64,000 bases of DNA, taken from Alphaproteobacteria bacterium (GTDB taxonomy: Bacteria > Pseudomonadota > Alphaproteobacteria > Ferrovibrionales > Ferrovibrionaceae). The stretch lies in NCBI GenBank assembly GCA_947473805.1, contig CANJGB010000004.1, positions 83,380-147,379 on the forward strand, in the 5' to 3' direction. The position numbers were made by a program, and so were the translations under genes. The notes beneath the pieces were generated by a model. The model saw nothing but the letters and a program-made list of their open reading frames with translations. It was not told the DNA's origin and did not search any database. Positions 17,576-26,122 of the stretch are shown here, one piece after another (position 1 is the first letter of the stretch; every line of letters begins with the position of its first letter).

Positions 17576-18787
17576 ATGCCCAATTTCCGCTACTCAGCCA
17601 GGTCGCGCGATGGCGCCAGCCTGAGCGGCAACATCAACGGCGCGGATCGCGCCGCGGTAGTCGCCGAACTCCAGGCCCGCGATCTGCTGCCGGTCGAGGT
17701 GGTGGAGGCGCGTGTCACCGAAGGCGCGCCCGCAATCGTCAGCTTTCACTCGGCGAAAACCGGGGCGGCGTTGTTTGGTGGCGTCGGCACGCTGGTTGAG
17801 GCGGGTGTGCCTTTGGACCAGTCACTGGCGACGTTCGGCGAGATCGCGGCCGACCCTGCGCTAACGGCGGTCGCGGGCCGGGTGCGAGAGGGCCTGAGAC
17901 GCGGCAGCGGCCTTGCTGGCGCGCTGGCGGCGGAGACGGAAACCGGCAAGGGTTTCGAGCCGTTGGCGATCGGCCTCGTTGCGGCGGGCGAGGCGACCGG
18001 CCAGTTGGTGGAATCGCTACAACGCCTGGCGCGCCTGTACGAGCGCCGGCAGCGCATTTCCGACGCGGTCCGCTCCGCCCTGATCTATCCGGCGATCCTG
18101 GCGACGGTGACGGTGCTGGTTCTGGCTTTGCTCATGGCGTTTGTTATTCCGCAGTTCGAACTGCTTTTCCGCGAAGGTCAGAAGGACCTGCCATTCGTCA
18201 CCCGCGTCGTCTTCGGCGCCAGTCATTTGCTGGGCAAGGCGTTCTGGGTGTTGATACCGCTTGCCTTGATCGCCTGGCTCGCCGTCCGCCGGCTGCTTGC
18301 CCAGGCGGATGTCAGGCTGCGCTGGGACCGTGCGCTGCTGGGTGTGCCGGTCGTCGGTTCCGTCATCCGCGGCGTGGAAAGCGAACGCATCGGCTTTGTC
18401 CTGGCCAGCCTGCTGGGCGCCGGAGTCAATCTGCCTGATGCGTTGCGCTACGCGGCCGATGTCGTGCAGAACCGGGCACTGTCGGCGCTACTGACCGAAA
18501 GCTCCCTGCGGCTGCGCGCCGGCGAGCGGTTTGCCGACGTGCTGGCCAATGCGGAGTTGCTGCCGCCTATGTTCGTGCGCCTCGCGGCCATCGGCGAGGC
18601 CAGCGGTACCTTGCCCGTCATGCTGACCAAGATCGCCACGCTGTACGAGCAGGAGAGCGAAAGCCGCATCCGCCGGATGGTGGCCTTGGTCGAACCCGCC
18701 ATGGTGATCCTGCTGGGCGGGCTGATCGCACTCACCATGGTCGCCGTCTTGACGGCGATTGTGGACCTCAACCGGCTCACCGTATAG
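17576..18787 (+). CDS. gspF: Type II secretion system inner-membrane platform protein GspF
   Basis: 403 residues, the normal family length. Two homologous cytoplasmic T2SSF domains (about 65-190 and 270-390) flank transmembrane segments (ALIYPAILATVTVLVLALLM, AFWVLIPLALIAWLAV and the C-terminal AMVILLGGLIALTMVAVL). The repeated F-domain signature appears as PLDQSLATF in the first copy and LPDALRYAA in the second. GspF connects GspE motion to pseudopilin insertion. It is encoded between gspE and gspG in standard order. Confidence 0.95.
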   Translation: MPNFRYSARSRDGASLSGNINGADRAAVVAELQARDLLPVEVVEARVTEGAPAIVSFHSAKTGAALFGGVGTLVEAGVPLDQSLATFGEIAADPALTAVAGRVREGLRRGSGLAGALAAETETGKGFEPLAIGLVAAGEATGQLVESLQRLARLYERRQRISDAVRSALIYPAILATVTVLVLALLMAFVIPQFELLFREGQKDLPFVTRVVFGASHLLGKAFWVLIPLALIAWLAVRRLLAQADVRLRWDRALLGVPVVGSVIRGVESERIGFVLASLLGAGVNLPDALRYAADVVQNRALSALLTESSLRLRAGERFADVLANAELLPPMFVRLAAIGEASGTLPVMLTKIATLYEQESESRIRRMVALVEPAMVILLGGLIALTMVAVLTAIVDLNRLTV

Positions 18788-18794
18788 TCGCGCC

Positions 18795-19232
18795 ATGAAA
18801 ACACGCCGGCTTCACCATGCTGCACAGGGCGGCTTCACCCTGATTGAACTCCTCGTCGTGCTGGCGATCCTTGGCCTGCTGGCGGGGCTGGTCGGTCCGC
18901 AGATCGTCCGCTATTTCGGCACCGCGAAGTCAGAAACCGCCAAGCTGCAGATCCAGATGCTGTCGCAGGCGCTGGAAATGTACCGTCTCGATGTCGGCCG
19001 CTACCCGAACCAGGCCGAGGGGCTGCGGACGCTGGTGGTCGGTCCGTCTGGTGCCACGCGCTGGAACGGTCCGTACCTGCGCGGCGACCTGCCGAACGAC
19101 CCGTGGGACAAGCCGTTCATCTATCGCGTGCCGGGCACCGGCGGGGCCGTCTATGAAATCCTGTCCTATGGCGCGGACGGGCAGGCGGGTGGAACCGGCG
19201 AGGCGGCCGATGTCGCCAGCTCGGTGCGCTGA
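18795..19232 (+). CDS. gspG: Major pseudopilin GspG
   Basis: 145 residues. A type III prepilin signal is present: short leader, then Gly and FTLIELLVVLAILGLLAGLVG with the essential Glu at +5. The globular part has typical GspG features: alignment of tyrosine and proline residues (MYRLDVGRYPNQAEGL) and the calcium-loop region LPNDPWDKPFIYRVPG...YEILSYGADG. It forms the pseudopilus shaft. ATG 18795 lies 7 bp after gspF. Its 3' end overlaps gspH by 23 bp. Confidence 0.95.
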   Translation: MKTRRLHHAAQGGFTLIELLVVLAILGLLAGLVGPQIVRYFGTAKSETAKLQIQMLSQALEMYRLDVGRYPNQAEGLRTLVVGPSGATRWNGPYLRGDLPNDPWDKPFIYRVPGTGGAVYEILSYGADGQAGGTGEAADVASSVR

Positions 19233-19614
19233 CCGCGCCGCGGGCGCTGGCCGCCAGGGCGGCTTCACGCTGATCGAACTGCTGGTCGTGCTGGCCGTCA
19301 TGGCATTCGGCGCGATGTTCGTGATGCCCCTGTTGCTCAATCGCAGCGATACCGTCGGTGTGGACCGGGTCGTATCCGATGTGGCGCAGCAGGTACGCGG
19401 CCTGCGTGGCCGGGCAATGACCGAGAACCGTCTCGTCCGCGTCGCACCTGACATGCTGGAGGTACCGGGCGCCGCGACGGTGACCATGCCGGCCGGCGGT
19501 ATCGATTTTTCCGCCGACGGATTTTCCGGCGGCGGCCGCATCGTCATCGCGGTGGGCGAGGCGCGCGGCGCCGTGGTGGTCGAGCCCGTGACCGGGCGTA
19601 TTCGCCGTGAATAA
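19210..19614 (+). CDS. gspH: Minor pseudopilin GspH
   Basis: ATG 19210, inside the end of gspG in another frame, gives a 134-residue protein with leader ending in QGG and the N-methylation segment FTLIELLVVLAVMAFGAM (Glu+5 present). The globular region is short and beta-rich (ARGAVVVEPVTGRIRRE at the end), as in GspH. The minor pseudopilins H, I, J and K form the tip complex. The size is somewhat below average GspH. Confidence 0.85.
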   Translation: MSPARCADRAAGAGRQGGFTLIELLVVLAVMAFGAMFVMPLLLNRSDTVGVDRVVSDVAQQVRGLRGRAMTENRLVRVAPDMLEVPGAATVTMPAGGIDFSADGFSGGGRIVIAVGEARGAVVVEPVTGRIRRE

Positions 19615-19996
19615 CCGGACAGAATCGCAGCGCGGCTTCACCCTGCTAGAGGTTCTGGTGGCGCTCGCCGTCCTCGCGCTGGTGATGGGCGTTGCGCTGG
19701 AACAGGCGCGCCTGTCCGTCCGCGCAGCACGCCGGGCGGAGGCGCAGTCCGTCGCCCTGGCCGTAGCGCAGAACAAAATGGCCGAACTGGCCGTGAACAC
19801 GCGCTGGAGCGCGCGCGAGGACGATGGCGACGAGAATGGCCTGCACTGGCAGCGTCGCATTCGTGCCGCGTCAGAATTCGGCGACCGCGCGGTCGGCAGC
19901 GGGCCGTTCCGGTTGTGGCATGTGGACGTCACCGTTTCAGGGCGCGACGCCAATGTCCACGTCAGCACGCTGCGCCTGGTGGAGCAGCGGCAATGA
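19607..19996 (+). CDS. gspI: Minor pseudopilin GspI
   Basis: A GTG start at 19607 overlaps gspH. The 129-residue product has a 9-residue leader then Gly-FTLLEVLVALAVLALVMG with Glu+5, and the GspI-type core (SVALAVAQNKMAELAV) followed by a beta region. It overlaps the gspJ start by 4 bp. It belongs to the pseudopilus tip complex. Confidence 0.9.
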   Translation: MNNRTESQRGFTLLEVLVALAVLALVMGVALEQARLSVRAARRAEAQSVALAVAQNKMAELAVNTRWSAREDDGDENGLHWQRRIRAASEFGDRAVGSGPFRLWHVDVTVSGRDANVHVSTLRLVEQRQ

Positions 19997-20568
19997 AATC
20001 GCGCGCGGCTGCTTCCGGCTTCACCCTGATCGAAGTGACGATTGCCTTGGCGCTGACGGCTCTGATTGCTCTGTTGCTCGCGGCGGCGTTGCGCGGTGGC
20101 ATCGACACCATGTTCCGGCTCGAGCGGCACCAGGACCGCGTCGAGGAAACGCGCGACGCCACACACTTCCTGCGCCGGGTGATTCACTTGGCGCCCGCCG
20201 CCGGCATGATCCGCCGCGGCCGGGTCGAGCTGTTCTTCGAGGGGCTACAGAACCGTCTGTCGCTTCCCGTCGAGTCCGCCCGTGGCATGCTGGTCATGCA
20301 GGTCGAGGTCGATGCCGGACGCCTGATCCTGCGTGAGACCATTCCGCCGGTGCTTGCCCTAGAAGGCACCAATGCAGCGCCACTCGCCACGACTGTGCTG
20401 CTCGAGGGCGTGTGGCGCCTCGACCTGGCCTATAACGACGGCACGAACTGGCTGCCCGCCTGGCCGCAGCGCGACCGCCTGCCCGTGGCGGTTCGGATCA
20501 CGGTGGAAATGGCCAATGGCGCCGTCCATCCGGTGCAGGTCGTTGATCTCGCCATGGCCTCGCCATGA
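19993..20568 (+). CDS. gspJ: Minor pseudopilin GspJ
   Basis: 191 residues starting at ATG 19993. The prepilin motif SG-FTLIEVTIALALTALIALLL has Glu+5. The body (RDATHFLRRVIHLAP and VWRLDLAYNDGTNWLPAWP) is typical of the GspJ family. The stop overlaps the gspK start by 4 bp, so translation is coupled. Confidence 0.9.
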   Translation: MKSRAAASGFTLIEVTIALALTALIALLLAAALRGGIDTMFRLERHQDRVEETRDATHFLRRVIHLAPAAGMIRRGRVELFFEGLQNRLSLPVESARGMLVMQVEVDAGRLILRETIPPVLALEGTNAAPLATTVLLEGVWRLDLAYNDGTNWLPAWPQRDRLPVAVRITVEMANGAVHPVQVVDLAMASP

Positions 20569-21449
20569 CAAAGGTTTCTCGCGACAAAAAATCCGAACGT
20601 GGCATGGCGCTGCTCATCGTCGTCTTCGGCTTGGCGCTCGTCGCCTCGGTCATCATGGCGATCTCCAATGCCGGCAGAATCGAAACCCTCGGCGCGGCCA
20701 ACCTCTCCGAGCGCGTGCAGGCCGATTTTGCCGCCGATGCCGGCGTGGCAGTGGCGACGCGTGCACTGGTCGATGCGTCGCGGCAGGACGCCTGGATGGT
20801 CGATGGCCGGCCGGTGGAACTGGCGGTCGATGGCATCGCGGTGACCGTCAGCGTGACCGATGTGTCCGGCCTCGTCGATTTGAATACCGGGCCCGCGGAA
20901 CTACTGGGCCGCCTGCTGGTCAATGCCGGCCTCGATCCAGCCGCTGCCGCCATCGTCCTCGCTGCGATCCGCGACTGGACCGATGCCGACGACCGTTCGC
21001 CGCTGGGCGGCGATGAGCGCACCGCCTATCGCCGCGCCGGCCTTGCCTACGGGCCGCGCAACGCGGCAATGGAAAGCCCGTCGGAATTGATGATGATTCC
21101 CGGCTTCCCCGCCGAACTCTATTTCCGCATCCTGCCGTTCATCACCGTGCATTCTGGCCAGACAGGGATCGACAGTGCCGTCGCCCCGGCCGAGGTGCTG
21201 GCGGCAGTGCCCGGTATCGATGCCCGCACGGCGCAGGACCTTGTCACCGCGCGTCGCACCTCGGGTGCGCCACGAACAGGTGCCCCGCTCGGTGTACGCC
21301 GTGACTATTTCGAGGAAGGACAGCGGCGAGCCTTCGCGGTCGATATCGCCATTGGCGCGTCGTATCGCCGCCGGACGATCCTGTCGCTGGGCGGCGGTGG
21401 CCGGCAGTCGTGGCGCTATCTGGCCCAGTACGACCTGCCGCAGCCGTGA
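20565..21449 (+). CDS. gspK: Minor pseudopilin GspK
   Basis: 294 residues. The leader ends in ERG and the hydrophobic segment MALLIVVFGLALVASVIMAI lacks the +5 Glu, which is the known peculiarity of GspK. The large helical insertion follows with a helix-hairpin-helix-like region (VDLNTGPAELLGRLLVNAGL, AVPGIDARTAQDLVTAR). It caps the pseudopilus tip. 70 bp separate it from gspL, the largest gap inside the gsp cluster apart from none upstream. Confidence 0.9.
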   Translation: MTKVSRDKKSERGMALLIVVFGLALVASVIMAISNAGRIETLGAANLSERVQADFAADAGVAVATRALVDASRQDAWMVDGRPVELAVDGIAVTVSVTDVSGLVDLNTGPAELLGRLLVNAGLDPAAAAIVLAAIRDWTDADDRSPLGGDERTAYRRAGLAYGPRNAAMESPSELMMIPGFPAELYFRILPFITVHSGQTGIDSAVAPAEVLAAVPGIDARTAQDLVTARRTSGAPRTGAPLGVRRDYFEEGQRRAFAVDIAIGASYRRRTILSLGGGGRQSWRYLAQYDLPQP

Positions 21450-21519
21450 GGGGCCGCCAGCGGTTGCGCCATGCGGGACCAGCGTATAGTTTCCGACCGT
21501 CCATGATCGCGCACCGAAA

Positions 21520-22599
21520 ATGACGCCATCCCCGGCTGATCGCCCCGCTTCGCTCGGCACCTATCGCCGTGCTTTTTCGGATGCCGCGCGGGACACGGGG
21601 CGCGAAATGCGCGCCATGCTTCCTGCCGCGGCGCGGCGGGCACTGGGACTGGAGCGGCAGCGTCTCGTCATCGATCTCGAAGGCGACGCGGGCAAGGCCT
21701 ATCTGGTAACCGGCACCGACTTCCGCCGGGAGGCCGGATTCGACCTGAATGCGGGGCCCGATGGTATCGCGACGCTGTGCGCGATGGCGGAATCCCCCCT
21801 CGATGAAATCGTACTGCGCCTCGCATCTGACGTGGTGCTGGAAAAGACCCTCAAACTGCCGGCCGGCGCCCGGCGTGACATCGCCGCAATCGTGCCGTTT
21901 GAACTGCAGCGCACCGTGCCCCTGCCGGCCGATCGTATGTTTTACGATTTTGTCGCGACCCCTGCCGGCGCATCGCTCGAAGTACGGGTACAGATCGCCG
22001 AGCGTTCCGCCGTCCTCGGTGCGGCGGATAGTCTGGTGCAGGTCGGCATCGTCGCTGACCGTGTGCTCGGCGGTGCCGGCGCGCCCGACTTTCCCGATCT
22101 CGAGCGTTTCACCAGCCTGTTGCCGGCTGAGCGTCGCCCGGCGCCCCGCTCCACAGGCCTCAACCGTGTGCTGGCGGTGGCGGCGGTCCTCAGCGTTGTC
22201 TTGGCCATTGCTGGGCCGTTCGCCAGCTTGGCTGTCGAGCGGCGTGGCTTGGAGCGCTCACTTGCCATGACGCCCGCGACCGGCGCGGCCGAACAGACGC
22301 TTGAGAATCGCGCCCGCCGGGTGGCGCAGCGCAAGGCGTCGGCGCCTTTCGTTACGGTCATGCTGGACGATCTGACCCGTCTGCTGCCCGACGATGTTTG
22401 GCTTAGCCAGCTCAACTGGGTCGATGGCCAGATCGAGATCGAGGGCGTGTCGCGCTCTGCCGCGTCGCTGGTGCCGCGGATCGAGGCCAGCGGGAAGTTC
22501 GGCAAGGTCGAGTTCCAGACGCCTGTGGTGCGCGATCCGGTGGCCGGCGGCGAGCGCTTTCATTTCGCCATTCTGCCGAAAACGCCGGGCGCGCCATGA
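21520..22599 (+). CDS. gspL: Type II secretion inner-membrane protein GspL (with PilN-like part)
   Basis: 359 residues. The N-terminal 210 residues form the cytoplasmic actin-like part that binds GspE (VIDLEGDAGKAYLVTG, AIVPFELQRTVPLPADRMFYDF). One transmembrane helix (LAVAAVLSVVLAIAGPFASL) precedes a periplasmic PilN/GspL-type domain (LTRLLPDDVWLSQLNWVDGQIEIEGVS). It recruits the ATPase to the membrane with GspM. The ATG at 21520 starts just after the 70-bp gap, and its stop overlaps the gspM start. Confidence 0.85.
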   Translation: MTPSPADRPASLGTYRRAFSDAARDTGREMRAMLPAAARRALGLERQRLVIDLEGDAGKAYLVTGTDFRREAGFDLNAGPDGIATLCAMAESPLDEIVLRLASDVVLEKTLKLPAGARRDIAAIVPFELQRTVPLPADRMFYDFVATPAGASLEVRVQIAERSAVLGAADSLVQVGIVADRVLGGAGAPDFPDLERFTSLLPAERRPAPRSTGLNRVLAVAAVLSVVLAIAGPFASLAVERRGLERSLAMTPATGAAEQTLENRARRVAQRKASAPFVTVMLDDLTRLLPDDVWLSQLNWVDGQIEIEGVSRSAASLVPRIEASGKFGKVEFQTPVVRDPVAGGERFHFAILPKTPGAP

Positions 22600-23102
22600 A
22601 GCGCCTCGTCCCGATTGCTGTCCTGCTGATCGGTGTCTTCGTGGTGCTGGGGGGCGCGGCGATCCTGCATTCGGCCTACCAGCGCAGCGCGCTCGAGGTC
22701 GAGGCCCTGCGCCTGCGCGCCGCGACCCAGCATCTCGCAATGCTGTCGCCCGCTGCCCCTGCCGATCCAGGCCTGCTGGAGCCCGCCGCAAGCGAGGCGG
22801 CGGCAACCGCCGGGCTGGTTGAGTTCGTCAAGGCGGCGGTGGAGGGGGCAGGCGGCGCCGTGCTCGCCCTGCAGCCGAAGCAGCTCGAGAATGTCGGCGA
22901 TGGCGATGTCGGTCTGCGCACACAGTTCGTCGCCGATGTCGCCGGCCTGCAAAAGACGCTCCACGCCATCGAGAGTGCACGCCCGGCACTGATCGTGGAC
23001 AGCGTGCTGGTTCGTGGCCGACCACAGGTCACGGGCAACGAACCCGTGAAGCTCGACATCACGCTTGAGGTCCGGGCCTTCCGCCGCCCGGGGCCGGCAT
23101 GA
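22596..23102 (+). CDS. gspM: Type II secretion protein GspM
   Basis: 168 residues with one N-terminal transmembrane helix (VPIAVLLIGVFVVLGGAAIL), a coiled region, and a small periplasmic ferredoxin-like domain (LRTQFVADVAGLQKTLHAIE, KLDITLEVRAF). This matches the short GspM/PilO-like class that pairs with GspL. It overlaps both neighbours by 4 bp. Confidence 0.8.
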   Translation: MKRLVPIAVLLIGVFVVLGGAAILHSAYQRSALEVEALRLRAATQHLAMLSPAAPADPGLLEPAASEAAATAGLVEFVKAAVEGAGGAVLALQPKQLENVGDGDVGLRTQFVADVAGLQKTLHAIESARPALIVDSVLVRGRPQVTGNEPVKLDITLEVRAFRRPGPA

Positions 23103-23587
23103 TGCGCGCTTTGTCTCGCCCCGCACCGATCCGCTGGTTGCTGGTGCCGGTCATCGGCATCTGCCTTGTTCTCGCGATCCTGCCCTGGCTTTTCTTCGGC
23201 GGCGCTACGAGTGGTGCCGGACCGCGAACGGCAGCCGAGAAGGTCGCGGCCACGCACTTGCCAGCCCTGACCGGCCTATCGGAGACCGTTCAGCGGCCCC
23301 TGTTCCATTCCCTGAGGCAGCCATCGAAGGCCGCGGCGGAAGGCCCCGCGACCGTTTCAGGTCCGGTTGTCGTCGGCAGGTACCGCCTGATCGGCATCAT
23401 TTCGGCAGGCAATCGCCGGCAGGCCATGCTGGCGCGCATCGACACCGGCCGCAGCTCGCTCTACGCGGCTGACGACGCCTTGGACGACTGGAAAGTGGCC
23501 GCGATATTGGATGATGGCTTGACGGTTACCCGCGGCACCGAGACCGAAACCGTCCGCCTGAAGTCCCGTGCCCAGCCCCGCCCCTGA
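23099..23587 (+). CDS. Short GspC/GspN-like inner-membrane protein with HR domain
   Basis: 162 residues: one transmembrane helix (WLLVPVIGICLVLAILPWLFF), a linker containing TVQRPLFHSLRQP, then a small beta domain (YRLIGIISAGNRRQAMLARID, WKVAAILDDGLTVTRGTETE). The layout resembles the homology region of GspC or PilP, which contacts the secretin, but no PDZ domain follows. In this gene order it probably plays the GspC role, and automated pipelines may call it GspN. Assignment from position plus pattern. Confidence 0.65.
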   Translation: MMRALSRPAPIRWLLVPVIGICLVLAILPWLFFGGATSGAGPRTAAEKVAATHLPALTGLSETVQRPLFHSLRQPSKAAAEGPATVSGPVVVGRYRLIGIISAGNRRQAMLARIDTGRSSLYAADDALDDWKVAAILDDGLTVTRGTETETVRLKSRAQPRP

Positions 23588-23644
23588 CCTCCGCGAATCG
23601 GGATAACGCTTTGTTTTTCCGTCGATTCTGCTAAGGTTATCCAC

Positions 23645-25924
23645 ATGGGGTGGATAATTACCTATCGTGGTTTTGTACGCGCTGCGGGCAGTGCCGCTGT
23701 TGCGGCCTGCCTTGTGCTGGCCAGTTGCACTGTCGACCAGAAGCGGCAGGCCAGCAACCAGCCCGACGCCCGTCCGGCGCCGGCCCAGCAGGACCGTATT
23801 TCGGGCCCCGTCCGGCCGTCCAATGCGACGGCCCAGTCCGGCAAGATTGCCGAAATCTACCCGGCAACCGCGGCCGGCAAGCAGGGGAACATTACCCTGC
23901 CATCGTCGTCGCGGCCGACATCGGTCGCTCCCCGTACGCCGGGCGACATCACGCTCAATTTCGAGGAAGCCGACATCCGTGAAGTCGCGCAGGTTATCCT
24001 GCGCGACCTGATGAAGGTGAACTACGTCATCGATCCCGACGTCCGGGGCCAGGTGACATTCCGCACTGCCAACCCGCTGACGCGCGAGCAGTTGCTGCCG
24101 GCATTCGAAACCCTGCTGCGCGCCAATGGTTTGGGCCTCGCGTTTAATTCCGGCTTCTACCGGGTCACCCGCGGCGATGTCGCGCGGTCGGACGGGACGG
24201 GCGCTGGAACGTCGGGCGGCGCAGGCGGGCCGGTGGGCGGCCGCTCGTCAATCGGCAGTGTGCGCGTGTTTCCGCTGAAGTTCGTTTCCGCCGAGGAGAT
24301 CGGCAAAATCCTCAAGCCCATCGTCGGCGAAGGCCACGTGCTGATGGCCGATGCCTTGCGCGGTATCGTGGTCGTCGGCGGCGGCAGTGATGAATTGCGG
24401 CTGGCGTCCGAGACCATCGCCGTGTTCGACGTCGACATGATGGCCGGGCAGACGGTTTTGCTGGAAAGCCTGCAGAACGCCGATGCGGCCACGCTGGCGC
24501 TGGAACTGGAGAACCTGTTCCAGAGCGGCAAGTCAGGTTCGCTGGAAGGCGCGGTCCGGATCATGCCGATCGAGCGCCTGAACGCGATCATGATCATCGC
24601 GGCGCAACCCCGCTATATCGAGGAGGCGCGCAACTGGATCGCCCGTCTCGACCGCACCCGCAACGCACAGCAGCGCCGCCTGTTCGTCTACTACCTGCAG
24701 AACGCCAAGGCTGCCGCGGTCGGCCGTACGCTGCGCGGCATTTTCGGCCTGGGTGAGGTCGGCAGTGCCGATGCCGCCACTGCCCTTCGTGGCCAGGCCG
24801 GCGGCAACGCCTCGGCGATGGGCCGTCCGACCTCGGCGCCGCGTACCGGTGTTCAGACGGCGGCCATCGGTGCGGCCACCCCGGCCGGCGGTGCGGCGGA
24901 CCAGGCGCGCAGCGGCATCAATGATTCCGACAGCGTCCGCATCTTTGCCGACGAGGCGAACAACGCGATCCTGGTGCTCGCCAATTCCAGCGAATACCAG
25001 TCCATCGAGGAAACCCTGCTGAAGCTCGACCTGGTGCCCCTGCAGGTGCTGATCGAAGCGAGCATCGTAGAGGTCGCGCTCAACGACGCACTACGTTTCG
25101 GCGTCCAGTACTATCTCGACAGCGGCAGTTCCAACGTGTCCGGCGTGTTGAGCGCGGGGCAGCCGGCCCTGCCGCCGAACCTCGCCTCCACGCTGCTGAA
25201 CCTCGGCTCGACGGCGCAGGCCGCAGGTGGCCTGTCGCTGTTCGTGTCGCGCGGCGGCCAGCCCCGCGTGCTGGTCGATGCGCTGTCGTCGCTGACCGAA
25301 GTGAACATGGTCTCGTCGCCGTCGCTCCTCGTGCTCGACAACCAGCTCGCGCGTCTCCAGGTCGGCGCGACGGTGCCGATCATCACCCAGTCCGTGGTGG
25401 CCGCGCCCACCGGCAGCGTCACCCCGGCCGGCAACAGCACCAACATCGCCAACGCCATCGACTATCGTGAAACCGGCGTGCTGCTCGAGGTCCTGCCGCG
25501 CGTCAACGCTTCCGGCCTGATCACCCTGGAAATCGCCCAGGAAGTCAGCGACGTGTCACAGCCGGCGGTCGGCGCCGCGATCCAGTCGCCGACGATCAAC
25601 CAGCGCCGCATCGTCTCCACGGTGGCGGTGAATTCGGGTGATTCGGTCGTGCTGGGCGGCCTGATCCGCGACAGCCAGGCCATCAGCGACAGCGGCATCC
25701 CGATCCTGCATTCGATCCCGGTCATCGGCGCCCTGTTCGGGCAAAAGGGCAATGCTAGTTCGCGCACCGAACTGCTGGTCATGCTGACGCCGCGGATCAT
25801 CCGCAACCAGCGCGAGGCGCGCGACGTCAGCAACGACCTGCAGCGCAAATTCCAGGCGGTTCTGTCGCTGATGGGCCGCGGCCTGCCGCCGCCGCGCCGT
25901 CCGTCGACCCTGACACAGGATTAG
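23645..25924 (+). CDS. gspD: Type II secretion secretin GspD
   Basis: 759 residues with a lipoprotein-type signal (CLVLASCTV), so it may reach the outer membrane through the Lol pathway rather than a separate pilotin. N0 domain: DITLNFEEADIREVAQVIL...YVIDPDVRGQVTF. N1-N3 repeats follow, with VRVFPLKFVSAEEIGKIL, and VRIMPIERLNAIMIIAAQP and VRIFADEANNAILVLAN. The secretin core contains LQVLIEASIVEVAL, the VGATVPIITQS region, LEVLPRVNASGLITLEI and the final GDSVVLGGLIRD...IPVIGALFGQK. It forms the outer-membrane channel. Placing gspD last is an unusual order compared with the classical C-to-O arrangement. Confidence 0.95.
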   Translation: MGWIITYRGFVRAAGSAAVAACLVLASCTVDQKRQASNQPDARPAPAQQDRISGPVRPSNATAQSGKIAEIYPATAAGKQGNITLPSSSRPTSVAPRTPGDITLNFEEADIREVAQVILRDLMKVNYVIDPDVRGQVTFRTANPLTREQLLPAFETLLRANGLGLAFNSGFYRVTRGDVARSDGTGAGTSGGAGGPVGGRSSIGSVRVFPLKFVSAEEIGKILKPIVGEGHVLMADALRGIVVVGGGSDELRLASETIAVFDVDMMAGQTVLLESLQNADAATLALELENLFQSGKSGSLEGAVRIMPIERLNAIMIIAAQPRYIEEARNWIARLDRTRNAQQRRLFVYYLQNAKAAAVGRTLRGIFGLGEVGSADAATALRGQAGGNASAMGRPTSAPRTGVQTAAIGAATPAGGAADQARSGINDSDSVRIFADEANNAILVLANSSEYQSIEETLLKLDLVPLQVLIEASIVEVALNDALRFGVQYYLDSGSSNVSGVLSAGQPALPPNLASTLLNLGSTAQAAGGLSLFVSRGGQPRVLVDALSSLTEVNMVSSPSLLVLDNQLARLQVGATVPIITQSVVAAPTGSVTPAGNSTNIANAIDYRETGVLLEVLPRVNASGLITLEIAQEVSDVSQPAVGAAIQSPTINQRRIVSTVAVNSGDSVVLGGLIRDSQAISDSGIPILHSIPVIGALFGQKGNASSRTELLVMLTPRIIRNQREARDVSNDLQRKFQAVLSLMGRGLPPPRRPSTLTQD

Positions 25925-25958
25925 GTTTTCGCGGCGGGCCCGCCTGACTGAAGCAGGA

Positions 25959-26034
25959 TGGTGGGCGGTACTGGACTCGAACCAGTGACCCCGGCGATGT
26001 GAACACCGTGCTCTACCAACTGAGCTAACCGCCC
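25959..26034 (-). tRNA. tRNA-Val (anticodon CAC)
   Basis: The minus strand folds into a full cloverleaf: acceptor GGGCGGU paired with ACCGCCC, D-arm UAGCUCAGUUGGUAGAGC, anticodon stem CGGUG/CGCCG around loop UUCACAU (anticodon CAC, Val), and T-arm with GGUUCGAGUCC. The CCA end is encoded (25961-25959 on the minus strand). It reads opposite to gspD, with its 3' end 34 bp from the gspD stop. Confidence 0.95.
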
Positions 26035-26122
26035 GGCGCGAAGAAGCGGGGTATAAGGCTGCCTCTCCGGGCTGTCAACGGGCGGACTGGCTGGCCTCGT
26101 GCCCCGGCGCTATATTCCGCCC

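Noticed and set aside
25925..25958. GGCGGGCCCGCC palindrome after gspD as terminator
   Set aside because: It has no loop and no T-run, so I did not call it a terminator.
25959..26034. tRNA-Val as an integration (att) site
   Set aside because: No integrase, no direct repeat of the tRNA 3' end was seen nearby, and both flanks are ordinary chromosomal genes.
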